A stretch of 64,000 nucleotides of DNA, from the NCBI RefSeq assembly GCF_000425505.1, contig NZ_AUDO01000007.1:124001-188000 (forward strand), written 5' to 3'. This stretch comes from Flavobacterium frigidarium DSM 17623 (GTDB lineage Bacteria > Bacteroidota > Bacteroidia > Flavobacteriales > Flavobacteriaceae). This document shows, one piece after another, positions 32,253 through 40,898 of this stretch (position 1 is its first letter; each line of letters opens with the position of its first letter). The translations under genes were made by a program, and so were the position numbers. The notes under the pieces are model-generated. The model saw only the letters and a program-made list of their open reading frames with translations, ran no database searches and was not told where the DNA came from.

Positions 32253-33368
32253 TTATTTCTTTTCTGTTTTTACTTTTAATCCCTCTAGAAAACCATAATA
32301 AGCTGGTTTTGGTTTTAAATCATCATCATAAATAGTAGGCCAATCTTTCATGTTAAAAAAGCCTTTGATCCAAGAATCTCTATCTGTAAAGTCCCAAACT
32401 GTAATACCGTATTGCTGTTTTTTCGGAACAATTTTACGATACATTAAAACCAGATTTTTATATTTTTCAGCCTGTGCTTGTTTCATTTCAGTTGTTATCG
32501 AACTAAAGTTTTCGATACCACCTAATCTTTCGTCATTGTGCGAATTAAAAATAATATCGACTTCCGACAAGTGAATTTGTAAACCAGTTGCTGCCGCTTT
32601 TTCCAATGAATAAGCGATGACTTCATCTGGCGTATCCATACGAATGTGCATTTGAAAACCAATACCGTGAATGGGCACACCCTCTTTTTTAAATTCTTCA
32701 ACCATTTTTAAAACTGCATTCAACTTAGTAGTATCACGTTCAATGTTGAAATCGTTATAAAACAAAACCGCGTCAGGATCTGCTTCATGGGCATATCGAA
32801 AAGCATTCGCTATATAGTCTTTACCAAAATTATTGTACCAGAAGGTTTTTCTATATTCACCACCTGCAGATTCAAAAGCTTCGTTTACAACATCCCATCC
32901 TGCAACTTTACCTTTGTATCGACCTACATATTTATGAATATACTCTTTCATAAATTCTCCCAACCATGCACTATCGTTGGCGCCTTTTTCTTCTACCCAT
33001 TTTGGTGTACTGCTGTGCCAAATAAGGTTATGACCAAAAAGACGTTGGTTGTGCTTCTTGGCATAATACAATATGGTATCGGCCTTTTTCCAATTAAACT
33101 GGTTTTCAGCAGGCAAAATCGACTGCATTTTCATATCGCTAGTAGCTGTGATGCTATTGAAATTTGAAAGCTGCAATGCCATCAATTCTTGGTCATTAAT
33201 TAATTTATTGATATTAATAGCAGTACCAATTGGAAATTCTGAAACGTTTTTTAGACCTACTTCCATCGTGTTTTTTTGGTTTACACTTTTACAAGCTGTA
33301 AAAGAAAGCACAACTAAAGCAACAAGGATCTTTGCAATTTGAGGATAACTTTGTTTTTTATGTATCAT
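32253..33368 (-). CDS. GH10 endo-1,4-beta-xylanase lipoprotein (copy B)
   Basis: This 371-residue protein has a lipoprotein signal (VLSFTACKS, Cys26). The GH10 landmarks are FGHNLIWHSSTPKW, WDVVNEAFES with acid/base Glu163, VLFYNDFNIE, GIGFQMHI and IHLSEVDIIF with nucleophile Glu269. HLSE(V/L)D instead of ITELD, and QMH instead of QAHW, group it with the copy at 49239-51146 and apart from copies A and C. The second gene of the six-gene operon, it is one base from each neighbour. Confidence 0.94.
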   Translation of the reverse strand: MIHKKQSYPQIAKILVALVVLSFTACKSVNQKNTMEVGLKNVSEFPIGTAININKLINDQELMALQLSNFNSITATSDMKMQSILPAENQFNWKKADTILYYAKKHNQRLFGHNLIWHSSTPKWVEEKGANDSAWLGEFMKEYIHKYVGRYKGKVAGWDVVNEAFESAGGEYRKTFWYNNFGKDYIANAFRYAHEADPDAVLFYNDFNIERDTTKLNAVLKMVEEFKKEGVPIHGIGFQMHIRMDTPDEVIAYSLEKAAATGLQIHLSEVDIIFNSHNDERLGGIENFSSITTEMKQAQAEKYKNLVLMYRKIVPKKQQYGITVWDFTDRDSWIKGFFNMKDWPTIYDDDLKPKPAYYGFLEGLKVKTEKK

Positions 33369-33369
33369 G

Positions 33370-34626
33370 TTATTTATTTTTTGGTATAGTTACAGATCCA
33401 CTAACAATCGTTTCCGATCCAACGTTTTTCTTTATAGAAAATGCTTTGGAATTTTGAAGAACATCTTTTCCTTTTGACTTAGGAGCAAACAGAATTCCTG
33501 CCCAACGTCCACGAGTAAATTCTGATCCGTCAGTTCCCACTGAGGCAATTACAGTTACTGTATCACCTTTTTTGAGTTCAACGTTTTTCCATAATTTGTT
33601 GTACTTTATGCTTTCTTCGAAGGAATTCTTACTCAAAGGAGCGGTATATTTACCCACTTCGTTTCCGTCTACTAACATTTGAAACCCTGATTGCCCATCA
33701 TTTTCACCAACACCTATAAAAATGATATCGTATATCCCATTTTCATAAGGAAAATTTGTTGTGACCGCAGCCTCTTTATATTTTTCAGGATTAATTGCCA
33801 GCCATGCATTATCCAAATAAAAAGTAGTGTTTTCAGTAGGGAAATCTGTAGCATTAATTATTTTCGTTCCTTTAACTGTCTTTGCAATTTCGTCAATATA
33901 AGAAAGAGCTGTAGCTTGGTTTTTTATTTCTACTGGACCTTCGCCATTTGGAACATAATCAATGTCTTTCGTTAGCAGGAATTTATCAAATTCGACACCA
34001 TCTTCTCGCATACTAAACTGAATGTCATGTATCCCCGATTTTTCGATATCCAAATAAATTTGTTTGGCAACACCACAGTGAATTAATTCTGTACGTTGTG
34101 CACTTCCCCAAGTCCATTCATTTTTGCCTTCGCACCATTGCATGCGTTGTCCGTTTTCTGGCCAAGTACCATCAATTCCTACATGTAGTCCGTTATCTTC
34201 GGCACCCATACTAAATATTCTTGCCCAAACATAATAGCGTCCAGGAGTATTGATGTGTACTTTATAATGAAGAATCCCCATTTTTCCGGCTTCATTCGAA
34301 AAATTTTCACCTACAATTAGCTCGTCTTCAGCAGTGACTCTAGTGTCGGGTAGAATTTCTAAATAAGTATTGTTACTCGCACCAAGCTGATGATTTTCAT
34401 CTTCATCTCTACCCACTTTAGGAGTTTCAATTGATGACGTTCGATACCATTGTCTGATTTGATTTTTACTCTGTTTATAAAAATGCTCAGCTTCTACAGC
34501 AATAATATCTTTTTTTCCATCGAAATGGTTATTTTCAGTTACAAGAGGTTTCTCGAGATTTTGTGCCATAGCCTGCAACGTGCTTAATAGTCCCCCCATT
34601 ATCAAAATTCTGGTTCTTAACTTCAT
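33370..34626 (-). CDS. Secreted carbohydrate-binding-like protein
   Basis: This 418-residue protein has a signal peptide (ending AMAQ). The front half opens with IIAVEAEHFY and has YYVWARIFSMGAEDNGLHVG, WCEGKNEWTWGSAQR and IYLDIEKSGIHDIQFSMREDG, a beta-sandwich resembling the C-terminal domain of GH115 proteins and related CBM-like modules. The second half (about 240-400) is a second beta-sandwich with WAGILFAPK. No catalytic motif is seen. It leads the operon with GH10 copy B, so it probably binds xylan or its side groups. Confidence 0.7.
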   Translation of the reverse strand: MKLRTRILIMGGLLSTLQAMAQNLEKPLVTENNHFDGKKDIIAVEAEHFYKQSKNQIRQWYRTSSIETPKVGRDEDENHQLGASNNTYLEILPDTRVTAEDELIVGENFSNEAGKMGILHYKVHINTPGRYYVWARIFSMGAEDNGLHVGIDGTWPENGQRMQWCEGKNEWTWGSAQRTELIHCGVAKQIYLDIEKSGIHDIQFSMREDGVEFDKFLLTKDIDYVPNGEGPVEIKNQATALSYIDEIAKTVKGTKIINATDFPTENTTFYLDNAWLAINPEKYKEAAVTTNFPYENGIYDIIFIGVGENDGQSGFQMLVDGNEVGKYTAPLSKNSFEESIKYNKLWKNVELKKGDTVTVIASVGTDGSEFTRGRWAGILFAPKSKGKDVLQNSKAFSIKKNVGSETIVSGSVTIPKNK

Positions 34627-34678
34627 ATTATTTGGTTTGGTTAATAGCTAATTTTAGTATATCCACACTTGCAGATAT

Positions 34679-34706
34679 TAAAAAACCACAATGTGTATTG
34701 TGGTTT
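34679..34706 (-). terminator. Terminator after the alkaline phosphatase gene
   Basis: A hairpin of aaccacaat and attgtggtt around gtgt, with plus-strand A residues (34679-34685) that give a T-tract on the minus strand. It separates the alkaline phosphatase gene from the CBM-like gene, so the latter needs its own promoter in 34,627-34,680. No exact -7 box is visible there. Confidence 0.75.
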
Positions 34707-34782
34707 ATATGTTGAATTTTAATGGTTTTGTAAAATTATACGACTCCTTTCAATTCAGTTATTACGTTATATTAGCGCGATC

Positions 34783-35910
34783 TTAGTTCGTTTTCACTGC
34801 ATCCCAACCTGTCACCTTCACAATTTTAGAAAAGATCTCGTTATTCTCATAAACCCCAGTAAATTCTTCAGAACCAGGTCCAAAAGCAAAAACCGGAATT
34901 AAAGTAGCAGAATGTCCTCCTGTAGAAAAAGAAGTTCCTACCTTACTGTAATCATCATATTCTGTTCCATCTACTTTCTTTTTCTTTTGTGCCGATAGCG
35001 TAAAACCTCCTGTTTCATGATCAGATGTTACCACAACCAAAGTGTTCCCATCTTTCTCGGCATAATCCAATACCTTTCCGATTAGATTATCAAAATCTAA
35101 TAATTCTGCAATTAAGTAAGGAGCATCATTACTATGTCCGCCCCAATCTATTTGCGAACCTTCAGTCATAATAAAAAAGGGCGCATTGTCTTTACTTAAA
35201 AACTTAATTCCCAATTCGGTTGCATCCGAAAGGAAATCACCTCTGCCTTCTGACATTTTAGGCATCTGATCATTAGCTAAAAGAAAACCCGCTTTTTGGC
35301 TTGATTTAATTTGAGCATAATTTCCTAAAGCTATAGTATTCATATCATAGTTTAGTGCAGTTAATTCCTTGACCAAATCGCGTTTGTCTTTTCGTTCTGT
35401 GAAATATTTTAATCCGCCTGCTGCAAAAAAGTCAACTTTACCAGCTAACAAATCAACTGCAATTTCGTCAGCCATACCACGATTAATTTGGTGACCAAAA
35501 AAACTACCAGGTGTTGCATGAGTAATTGAAGACGACGCTATTAAACCAGTCTTTACATTTCTTGATGAAGCTAATTCTACTATCGTTTCTACTGCTGTAG
35601 AGTCATTTGCAACTCCAATCGCACTATTAAAAGTTTTTACTCCGGCACTGAACGCCGTTGCACCAGCAGCAGAATCTGTTATCTCCTGACCTGCAGAGGA
35701 GGTTTTAATAAGTCCTATGTTTTTAAATCGAGTATAATTAGGTTTTGAATCCTTGAAGAAAAACGCAGAAGAAATTTGCGACAATCCTGTTCCATCACTG
35801 ATTAAGAGAATTACATTTTTAGGTTTAGTAGGTTGCGCTGTTTTTTTTGTTGTAGAACAAGAAAATAACGTAAATGCTACAAAAACTGCCGAGATATATT
35901 TATAATTCAT
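34783..35910 (-). CDS. Alkaline phosphatase lipoprotein
   Basis: This 375-residue protein has a lipoprotein signal (FTLFSCSTT, Cys18). The alkaline phosphatase fold is clear: NVILLISDGTG with metal Asp39, TDSAAGATAFSAG with nucleophile Ser80, ITHATPGSFFGHQ, MTEGSQIDWGGHSND, VTSDHETGGF and the late GGHSATLIPVFAFGP. It releases phosphate from organic esters outside the cytoplasm. Its presence in a xylan locus may serve phosphorylated sugars or simply phosphorus supply. It has a 213-base gap upstream and a terminator downstream, so it is probably its own unit. Confidence 0.94.
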   Translation of the reverse strand: MNYKYISAVFVAFTLFSCSTTKKTAQPTKPKNVILLISDGTGLSQISSAFFFKDSKPNYTRFKNIGLIKTSSAGQEITDSAAGATAFSAGVKTFNSAIGVANDSTAVETIVELASSRNVKTGLIASSSITHATPGSFFGHQINRGMADEIAVDLLAGKVDFFAAGGLKYFTERKDKRDLVKELTALNYDMNTIALGNYAQIKSSQKAGFLLANDQMPKMSEGRGDFLSDATELGIKFLSKDNAPFFIMTEGSQIDWGGHSNDAPYLIAELLDFDNLIGKVLDYAEKDGNTLVVVTSDHETGGFTLSAQKKKKVDGTEYDDYSKVGTSFSTGGHSATLIPVFAFGPGSEEFTGVYENNEIFSKIVKVTGWDAVKTN

Positions 35911-35981
35911 GAGGTTGTAATTGTTTTGGTTAGTACTTATTTAAATAACCTTTAAGTCATAGTGGCTTTCATATCAGTAAT

Positions 35982-36021
35982 TGTCAGTAATGCTGAATTA
36001 AAAATCCAGCAAAAACTGACA
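35982..36021 (-). terminator. Imperfect hairpin after the cytoplasmic GH43 gene
   Basis: The arms tgtcagt...gctg and cagc...actgaca pair with an internal bulge. There is no clear T-tract on the minus strand. It may be the end of the seven-gene operon beginning with GH3 or an RNA-processing hairpin. The call is weak. Confidence 0.3.
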
Positions 36022-36123
36022 GCACTAACTACAAATTATCTAATTCGAATCTAAATTGAGTACCACAAATAGCTTTGAAAAAATTGACCAACTCAAAAAA
36101 GTTGTGAAACTAGTATTTAAACA

Positions 36124-37143
36124 TTAATCCAAATACGGATCTAAAGTCTGAATTTTTCCGTTTTCATCATAAGTGATTTCAGCCACTTTTACGGATCTTA
36201 AATGGGTAACCCCTTCAGACAAACTTGAATCGTGGTAGAACAAATACCATTTACCTTCGAACTCACAAATAGAATGATGCGATGTCCAACCGATAACTGG
36301 ATTTAAAATTCGACCTTGATACGTAAACGGACCGTAAGGATTATCTCCCGTAGCATAGCAGATAAAATGAGTATCTCCAGTTGAATAAGAGAAATAATAT
36401 TTGCCATTATACTTGTGCATCCATGAAGCTTCAAAAAAGCGACGATCATTATCTCCAGCTAAAAGCGGTTTTCCGTTTTCATCCAGAATTTCGATCTCTT
36501 TCACCGATTCGTCAAAACTTTTCATATCGGCAGAAAGCTTTGCCATAATTGGATTTAAAGCCAACTCACCAGCCGATGGTTCTTGGTTGTTTACATCATA
36601 AACATTGTTTCTATAGTTTTGCAATTGACCGCCCCAAATTCCACCAAAATACATATAATAACTACCATCATCATCACAAAAAACTGCAGGATCGATAGAA
36701 TAACTTCCTTCAATCGCCTCTGGTTCTGCAATAAATGGCCCTACTGGTGAATCACTAATTGCAACCCCAATCTGGAAAATTCCGTTGGCTCTTTTAGCTG
36801 GAAAATACAAATAATATTTTCCGTCCTTTGTCGCTGCATCGGGCGCCCACATTTGTCTTTCGGCCCAAGGCACATCTTTTACGTGTAATGCTAATCCATT
36901 ATCCGTAGCTTCACCCGTTGGGCTATCCATCGAAATAACATGGTAATCTTCCATCCCAAAATGATCTCCGTTATCGTTAAACGGAATTCCCGCTTCGATG
37001 TCGTGAGAAGGATAAATGTATATTTTTCCATTAAAAACATGAGCCGAAGGATCGGCAGTGTACATGTGTTTGATTAACGGTTGTGAAATTGCTTTTTTGT
37101 TTATTTCGTCAAAATTGATATGACTAATACTTTCTTCTGGCAT
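36124..37143 (-). CDS. Cytoplasmic GH43 glycosidase, beta-xylosidase/arabinofuranosidase type
   Basis: This 339-residue protein has no signal peptide. The five-bladed propeller catalytic triad of GH43 is visible: Asp31 (YTADPSAHVF), Asp151 (YSIDPAVF) and Glu238 (FFEASWMHKY). The WAPDAATKDGKYYLYF blade motif is also present. It probably removes xylose or arabinose from imported oligosaccharides. It starts 6 bases after the stop of the sugar symporter gene, a pairing seen in many xylan loci. Confidence 0.92.
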   Translation of the reverse strand: MPEESISHINFDEINKKAISQPLIKHMYTADPSAHVFNGKIYIYPSHDIEAGIPFNDNGDHFGMEDYHVISMDSPTGEATDNGLALHVKDVPWAERQMWAPDAATKDGKYYLYFPAKRANGIFQIGVAISDSPVGPFIAEPEAIEGSYSIDPAVFCDDDGSYYMYFGGIWGGQLQNYRNNVYDVNNQEPSAGELALNPIMAKLSADMKSFDESVKEIEILDENGKPLLAGDNDRRFFEASWMHKYNGKYYFSYSTGDTHFICYATGDNPYGPFTYQGRILNPVIGWTSHHSICEFEGKWYLFYHDSSLSEGVTHLRSVKVAEITYDENGKIQTLDPYLD

Positions 37144-37149
37144 AATAAC

Positions 37150-38625
37150 TTAATTTATTGTTTTATTTCTTCTTTCTTTTAATTCACTTTCTAACTGCAT
37201 TTCCATTTTTTTATCGATTATATAAAAACATACAAGCGCTGCACTTGCAATGAAAAATAACCCTGGATAAACACTTACTGATAATTTAATTCCGTCAATT
37301 GCTGACTGTGCTTGGTTTGCTGCTTCAGCCACATAACCGTATCTTGATAATAGAAAAGCACCTAAAGCACCACCAATACTCAAACCTACTTTTAGACCAA
37401 AAATCATAGCCGAAAAGATGATAGCCGTAGCACGTCGATTGTTTTTCCATTCGCTATAATCCGCCACATCTGCAATCATCGCCCATAATAACGGAATCGT
37501 AATTCCGTACAAAAACCCGTGAGCCATTTGCGTTAAGAAAACCAGACCTATTGAAGTTGGCGCATAGAAATTGAACTGAATCAAACTTAATGCAGATAGG
37601 AATATAAAGGCAATGAAAATGTTTCTTTTTCCAAATTTATCTGCCAATCCTTTTGAAAACATAATTCCGAAAATCATGAACAAAATTCCACCTGAATTGA
37701 ACAAACTAAAGGCCGAAGTAGGCGCATCTTTTGGCCACTGAAACTCAGTAAGTCCCATTCCGATTAGCGTGTCATTCAATCCTGCGATCATATTATTGAA
37801 TCCAATATCTTGCAAGAAAGTCGCTTGGGCAACAGGATCTAAGTAATATTTAAAATAATAAATATACATTCCTCCTTTTAGCGAAAGCGTAACAAAAATC
37901 AAAATAGTCACAAAAAGCATGATTACCCACGGCTTGTTTTTGGACAAATCGACCAAATCTTGTTTTACAGATGATTCTTGTTCTTTCTTAGGAACTATAC
38001 GCTCTTTAGTAGTCAAAAATGTGATTAAAAAACAAACCACTCCTGCTATTGCAAAGATCATCATGGTGGTTTTAAAACCTGCTGCTTTGTCGCCATGACC
38101 CAATATTAAAACCAAAGGCAATAACAATCCCTGAATGATAAATTGTGCAAACATTACCGCTACAAAACGATACGATGACAAACTGTTACGTTGTCCCATA
38201 TCCCCTGTCAAAACGCCGCTTAAGGCCGAATACGGTAAATTATTTGCCGAGTACACTAATATCAACAAGAAATAAGTCACTAAGGCATAAATTACTTTTC
38301 CGTCTGGACCAAAATCTGGTGTCGAGAAAGCCAAAATAGCGATAACTCCAAATGGCACAGAAGTCCATAAAATCCAAGGTCTGAATTTTCCCCAACGGGT
38401 TCTCGTTCTATCGGCAACCGCACCCATAATAATATTAAAAAAGGCACCTATAAATCCTCCAAAAAAGATAATCGCACTTGCTGTCCCTGCTGGAATTTTA
38501 TACACATCGGTGTAGAAAAATGCCAAGAAGGTCATCAAGGTTTGGAAAATTAAATTGGCTGCAAAGTCGCCTAGGCTGTAACCTACTTTCTCTAAAATCG
38601 AAAGTTTTTGGGATGTATTATTCAT
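37150..38625 (-). CDS. GPH-family sugar:cation symporter (MFS)
   Basis: This 491-residue protein has 12 predicted membrane segments. The GPH landmarks are EKVGYSLGDFAANLIFQ at the start, GAVADRTRTRWGKFRPWIL in the first loop, and the late GLADKFGKRNIF and MIADVADYSEWKNNRRA. It is most similar in layout to XynP-type xyloside transporters and probably imports short xylo-oligosaccharides across the inner membrane for the cytoplasmic GH43 encoded immediately downstream. It starts 42 bases after the kelch gene stop. Confidence 0.93.
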   Translation of the reverse strand: MNNTSQKLSILEKVGYSLGDFAANLIFQTLMTFLAFFYTDVYKIPAGTASAIIFFGGFIGAFFNIIMGAVADRTRTRWGKFRPWILWTSVPFGVIAILAFSTPDFGPDGKVIYALVTYFLLILVYSANNLPYSALSGVLTGDMGQRNSLSSYRFVAVMFAQFIIQGLLLPLVLILGHGDKAAGFKTTMMIFAIAGVVCFLITFLTTKERIVPKKEQESSVKQDLVDLSKNKPWVIMLFVTILIFVTLSLKGGMYIYYFKYYLDPVAQATFLQDIGFNNMIAGLNDTLIGMGLTEFQWPKDAPTSAFSLFNSGGILFMIFGIMFSKGLADKFGKRNIFIAFIFLSALSLIQFNFYAPTSIGLVFLTQMAHGFLYGITIPLLWAMIADVADYSEWKNNRRATAIIFSAMIFGLKVGLSIGGALGAFLLSRYGYVAEAANQAQSAIDGIKLSVSVYPGLFFIASAALVCFYIIDKKMEMQLESELKERRNKTIN

Positions 38626-38667
38626 TTTGTAATTTTATTTATGACTATTTTTTCTAAACGTTTCCTA

Positions 38668-39675
38668 TTATTTTATCGTTTTATCACTAAAGCGTTCGAT
38701 TGTTTTTAATTCTGGTTCGCCACCTTTTTGGCCACAGCCTGAAGCGATATACAATTCTTTTTTGTACCAAATAAACTGTGTGCCATGTCTCCCTTGCTGC
38801 AATGATGGCAGCGTACTCCAAGTTCCTGTTTTTGTATCTAAAACTTCAACTGCCTTATGTGCCAATAATTGATCTGCATTTTCGCCACCAGTGACTAAAA
38901 TTTTATCACCAATACAAATGGAAGCACAACCTCCGCGAGGGGTCGGAATGGGATTGGCGAGTGTACTCCATTTTCCTGTCTTATAATCAAACACATCCAC
39001 TTCTGGAATTGTCAACTCAAAAACCTTGTTGATAACACCTGATGAAATCCTTCCTCCAAGAACATATAATTTATCCTTACACACTACCGAAGTTGCATGA
39101 TCTCGAGCTCGTGGTGCATCTGGAAGTGTTTCCCATTTACCTGTTTTGAAATCATAAACATCAAACCAGTTTACGTGACCATCCCAATGTCCGTCTACTA
39201 TTCCACCTGAAATATAGAGTTTGTCCTTATAAACATTGGCGGTTGTAGAAGCTCTTAACCTATTCTCCGGCATATCAAATCCTTTTTCCCAACTGTCTTT
39301 TACTGGATCATACACATAAGATGTTGCAACAGGCTTTTCGTGTGGAAATTGCCCTGTGGCAGCTCCTATAATGTAAATTTTACCTTTATAGGAGAAACCT
39401 TGAAAATGATGTAATTCGATTGGCGGTTTTGCACCTGAGGTCCACGTATTTGTTTTAGGATTAAAAATGGAAACTTCTTGAATACGGCGACCTCCAAGCA
39501 GGTAAAATTTACCTCCAGCCTCCGCAAATGCTGCTTCATGTCGTTCTGCAGGTTCACCTGTACACGCTAATGTTTCCCATTTATAATTATCAAAAGTTTG
39601 TGAAATACCTTGATGACAGCATAAAGTGAAGAACGATAAAACCAATATTTTCGAAAGCCTAGAAAGTGATCTCAT
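38668..39675 (-). CDS. Secreted kelch-repeat beta-propeller protein
   Basis: This 335-residue protein has a signal peptide (to about 25, HQGISQ). It has six kelch-type repeats of about 45-50 residues, with the recurrent G-G and W pattern: FYLLGGRRI, IYIIGAATG, LYISGGIVDG, LYVLGGRISS, ILVTGGENAD and LYIASGCGQK. It has no catalytic signature of its own. It could bind carbohydrate or act as a sialate/uronate mutarotase-like propeller; kelch proteins in polysaccharide loci are mostly uncharacterised. It lies inside the GH3-to-GH43 operon. Confidence 0.85.
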   Translation of the reverse strand: MRSLSRLSKILVLSFFTLCCHQGISQTFDNYKWETLACTGEPAERHEAAFAEAGGKFYLLGGRRIQEVSIFNPKTNTWTSGAKPPIELHHFQGFSYKGKIYIIGAATGQFPHEKPVATSYVYDPVKDSWEKGFDMPENRLRASTTANVYKDKLYISGGIVDGHWDGHVNWFDVYDFKTGKWETLPDAPRARDHATSVVCKDKLYVLGGRISSGVINKVFELTIPEVDVFDYKTGKWSTLANPIPTPRGGCASICIGDKILVTGGENADQLLAHKAVEVLDTKTGTWSTLPSLQQGRHGTQFIWYKKELYIASGCGQKGGEPELKTIERFSDKTIK

Positions 39676-39734
39676 AATCTCTTTTGATGTTATTTAATTT
39701 TAAGCCACTAGCATTACTACTATTTACAGTCGCA

Positions 39735-40856
39735 TTATTTCTTCTTCAAAGCCATTACCTGATCGTATGCTTTTTTAGTCTTATTATTTCGATCAAAGAA
39801 CAACGGATAGTTCGTTCTGTTTTTGATTGGCCAATTATTCAACCATGATTGACTATCGTTCACTCCCCAAAAAGTAACACGACTAATTTTGTCTTGGTGC
39901 TTCAAGAATACTTTGAACAAATCTTCATAACGTTGCGCAAGTTTTACTTGGATACTGTCTGGAATACCTTGAGTGTACGGATTCATTTTGGCATCTTCTT
40001 CGAAATTTTGATCTACATTGGCGCCCACTAATTTCTCAGGCACAGGTAAAACAGAAATATCCAACTCTGTAATCATCACCTTCAATCCTAATTTAGAATA
40101 AGCAATAATACTTTCTTCAATATCTTTTAATGGCAGCCCATCAAGGCTCCAGTGACCTTGAATTCCAACACCATCAATGCGAGCACCACTGTCTATAATT
40201 TTCTTTAATAATCGAATGGCTCCCTCTCTTTTCTTAGGTTGTTCGATATTAAAATCATTATAATAAAGCTCTGTTCCAGGTGCTGCTTTTTCGGCTAACT
40301 TAAAAGCAGTTACTAGATAATCTTCTCCTAGTTTATCAAGAAATATTGATTTTCTGTACGTTCCATCTTCGTTCAAAGCTTCGTTCACGACATCCCAACC
40401 ATCAATTTTTCCTTTGTATCTTCCGGCAACAGTACTGATGTGATTTTTCATAAACAGACTCAAGGAATCCTTGCTTTTTATAGCATGAACAAAGGGAGAC
40501 AATTGCTCGTGCCAAACTAGCGCATGACCTACAACGAACATATTATTTTTTTTACCGTAAGCCACATATTTGTCGGCTACGTCAAAAGTGTATTCGTCCC
40601 ATTTTGGATGAATCATCTCGCATTTTAGATTATTCTCAGGGGAAATAGCACTAAATTGTGATTTGATCAGGTTGTTTACAACTGAATCTTTTTCGTTGAT
40701 TTGGTCTTCGCTAAGTGCTGTACCAATAAAAAAATCTTGTTTGAACGCACTTTTTAATGTTGGTTCTTGATCTACCACTTCTTTTTTAGATTGGCAACTC
40801 ATCATTAAAACCCCTGCCAATATAATTGTAGCCGTTTTGTTGTTTACTATTTTCAT
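39735..40856 (-). CDS. GH10 endo-1,4-beta-xylanase lipoprotein (copy C)
   Basis: This 373-residue protein has a lipoprotein signal (GVLMMSCQS, Cys21). The GH10 landmarks are GHALVWHEQLSPF, WDVVNEALNE with acid/base Glu159, ELYYNDFNIE, GVGIQGHW and ITELDISVLP with nucleophile Glu264. It is close to copy A in sequence and length. It lies 42 bases after the long GH43 gene in the seven-gene operon, so it probably acts in the periplasm on oligosaccharides rather than on the polymer (inference). Confidence 0.95.
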   Translation of the reverse strand: MKIVNNKTATIILAGVLMMSCQSKKEVVDQEPTLKSAFKQDFFIGTALSEDQINEKDSVVNNLIKSQFSAISPENNLKCEMIHPKWDEYTFDVADKYVAYGKKNNMFVVGHALVWHEQLSPFVHAIKSKDSLSLFMKNHISTVAGRYKGKIDGWDVVNEALNEDGTYRKSIFLDKLGEDYLVTAFKLAEKAAPGTELYYNDFNIEQPKKREGAIRLLKKIIDSGARIDGVGIQGHWSLDGLPLKDIEESIIAYSKLGLKVMITELDISVLPVPEKLVGANVDQNFEEDAKMNPYTQGIPDSIQVKLAQRYEDLFKVFLKHQDKISRVTFWGVNDSQSWLNNWPIKNRTNYPLFFDRNNKTKKAYDQVMALKKK

Positions 40857-40898
40857 ATTCTATTTTTAAATCAATATTTGTATTAATTATATCTTACT

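Noticed and set aside
32787..33167. A 126-residue plus-strand frame under GH10 copy B
   Set aside because: It lies entirely antisense to the catalytic core of the xylanase and has no signal or domain pattern.
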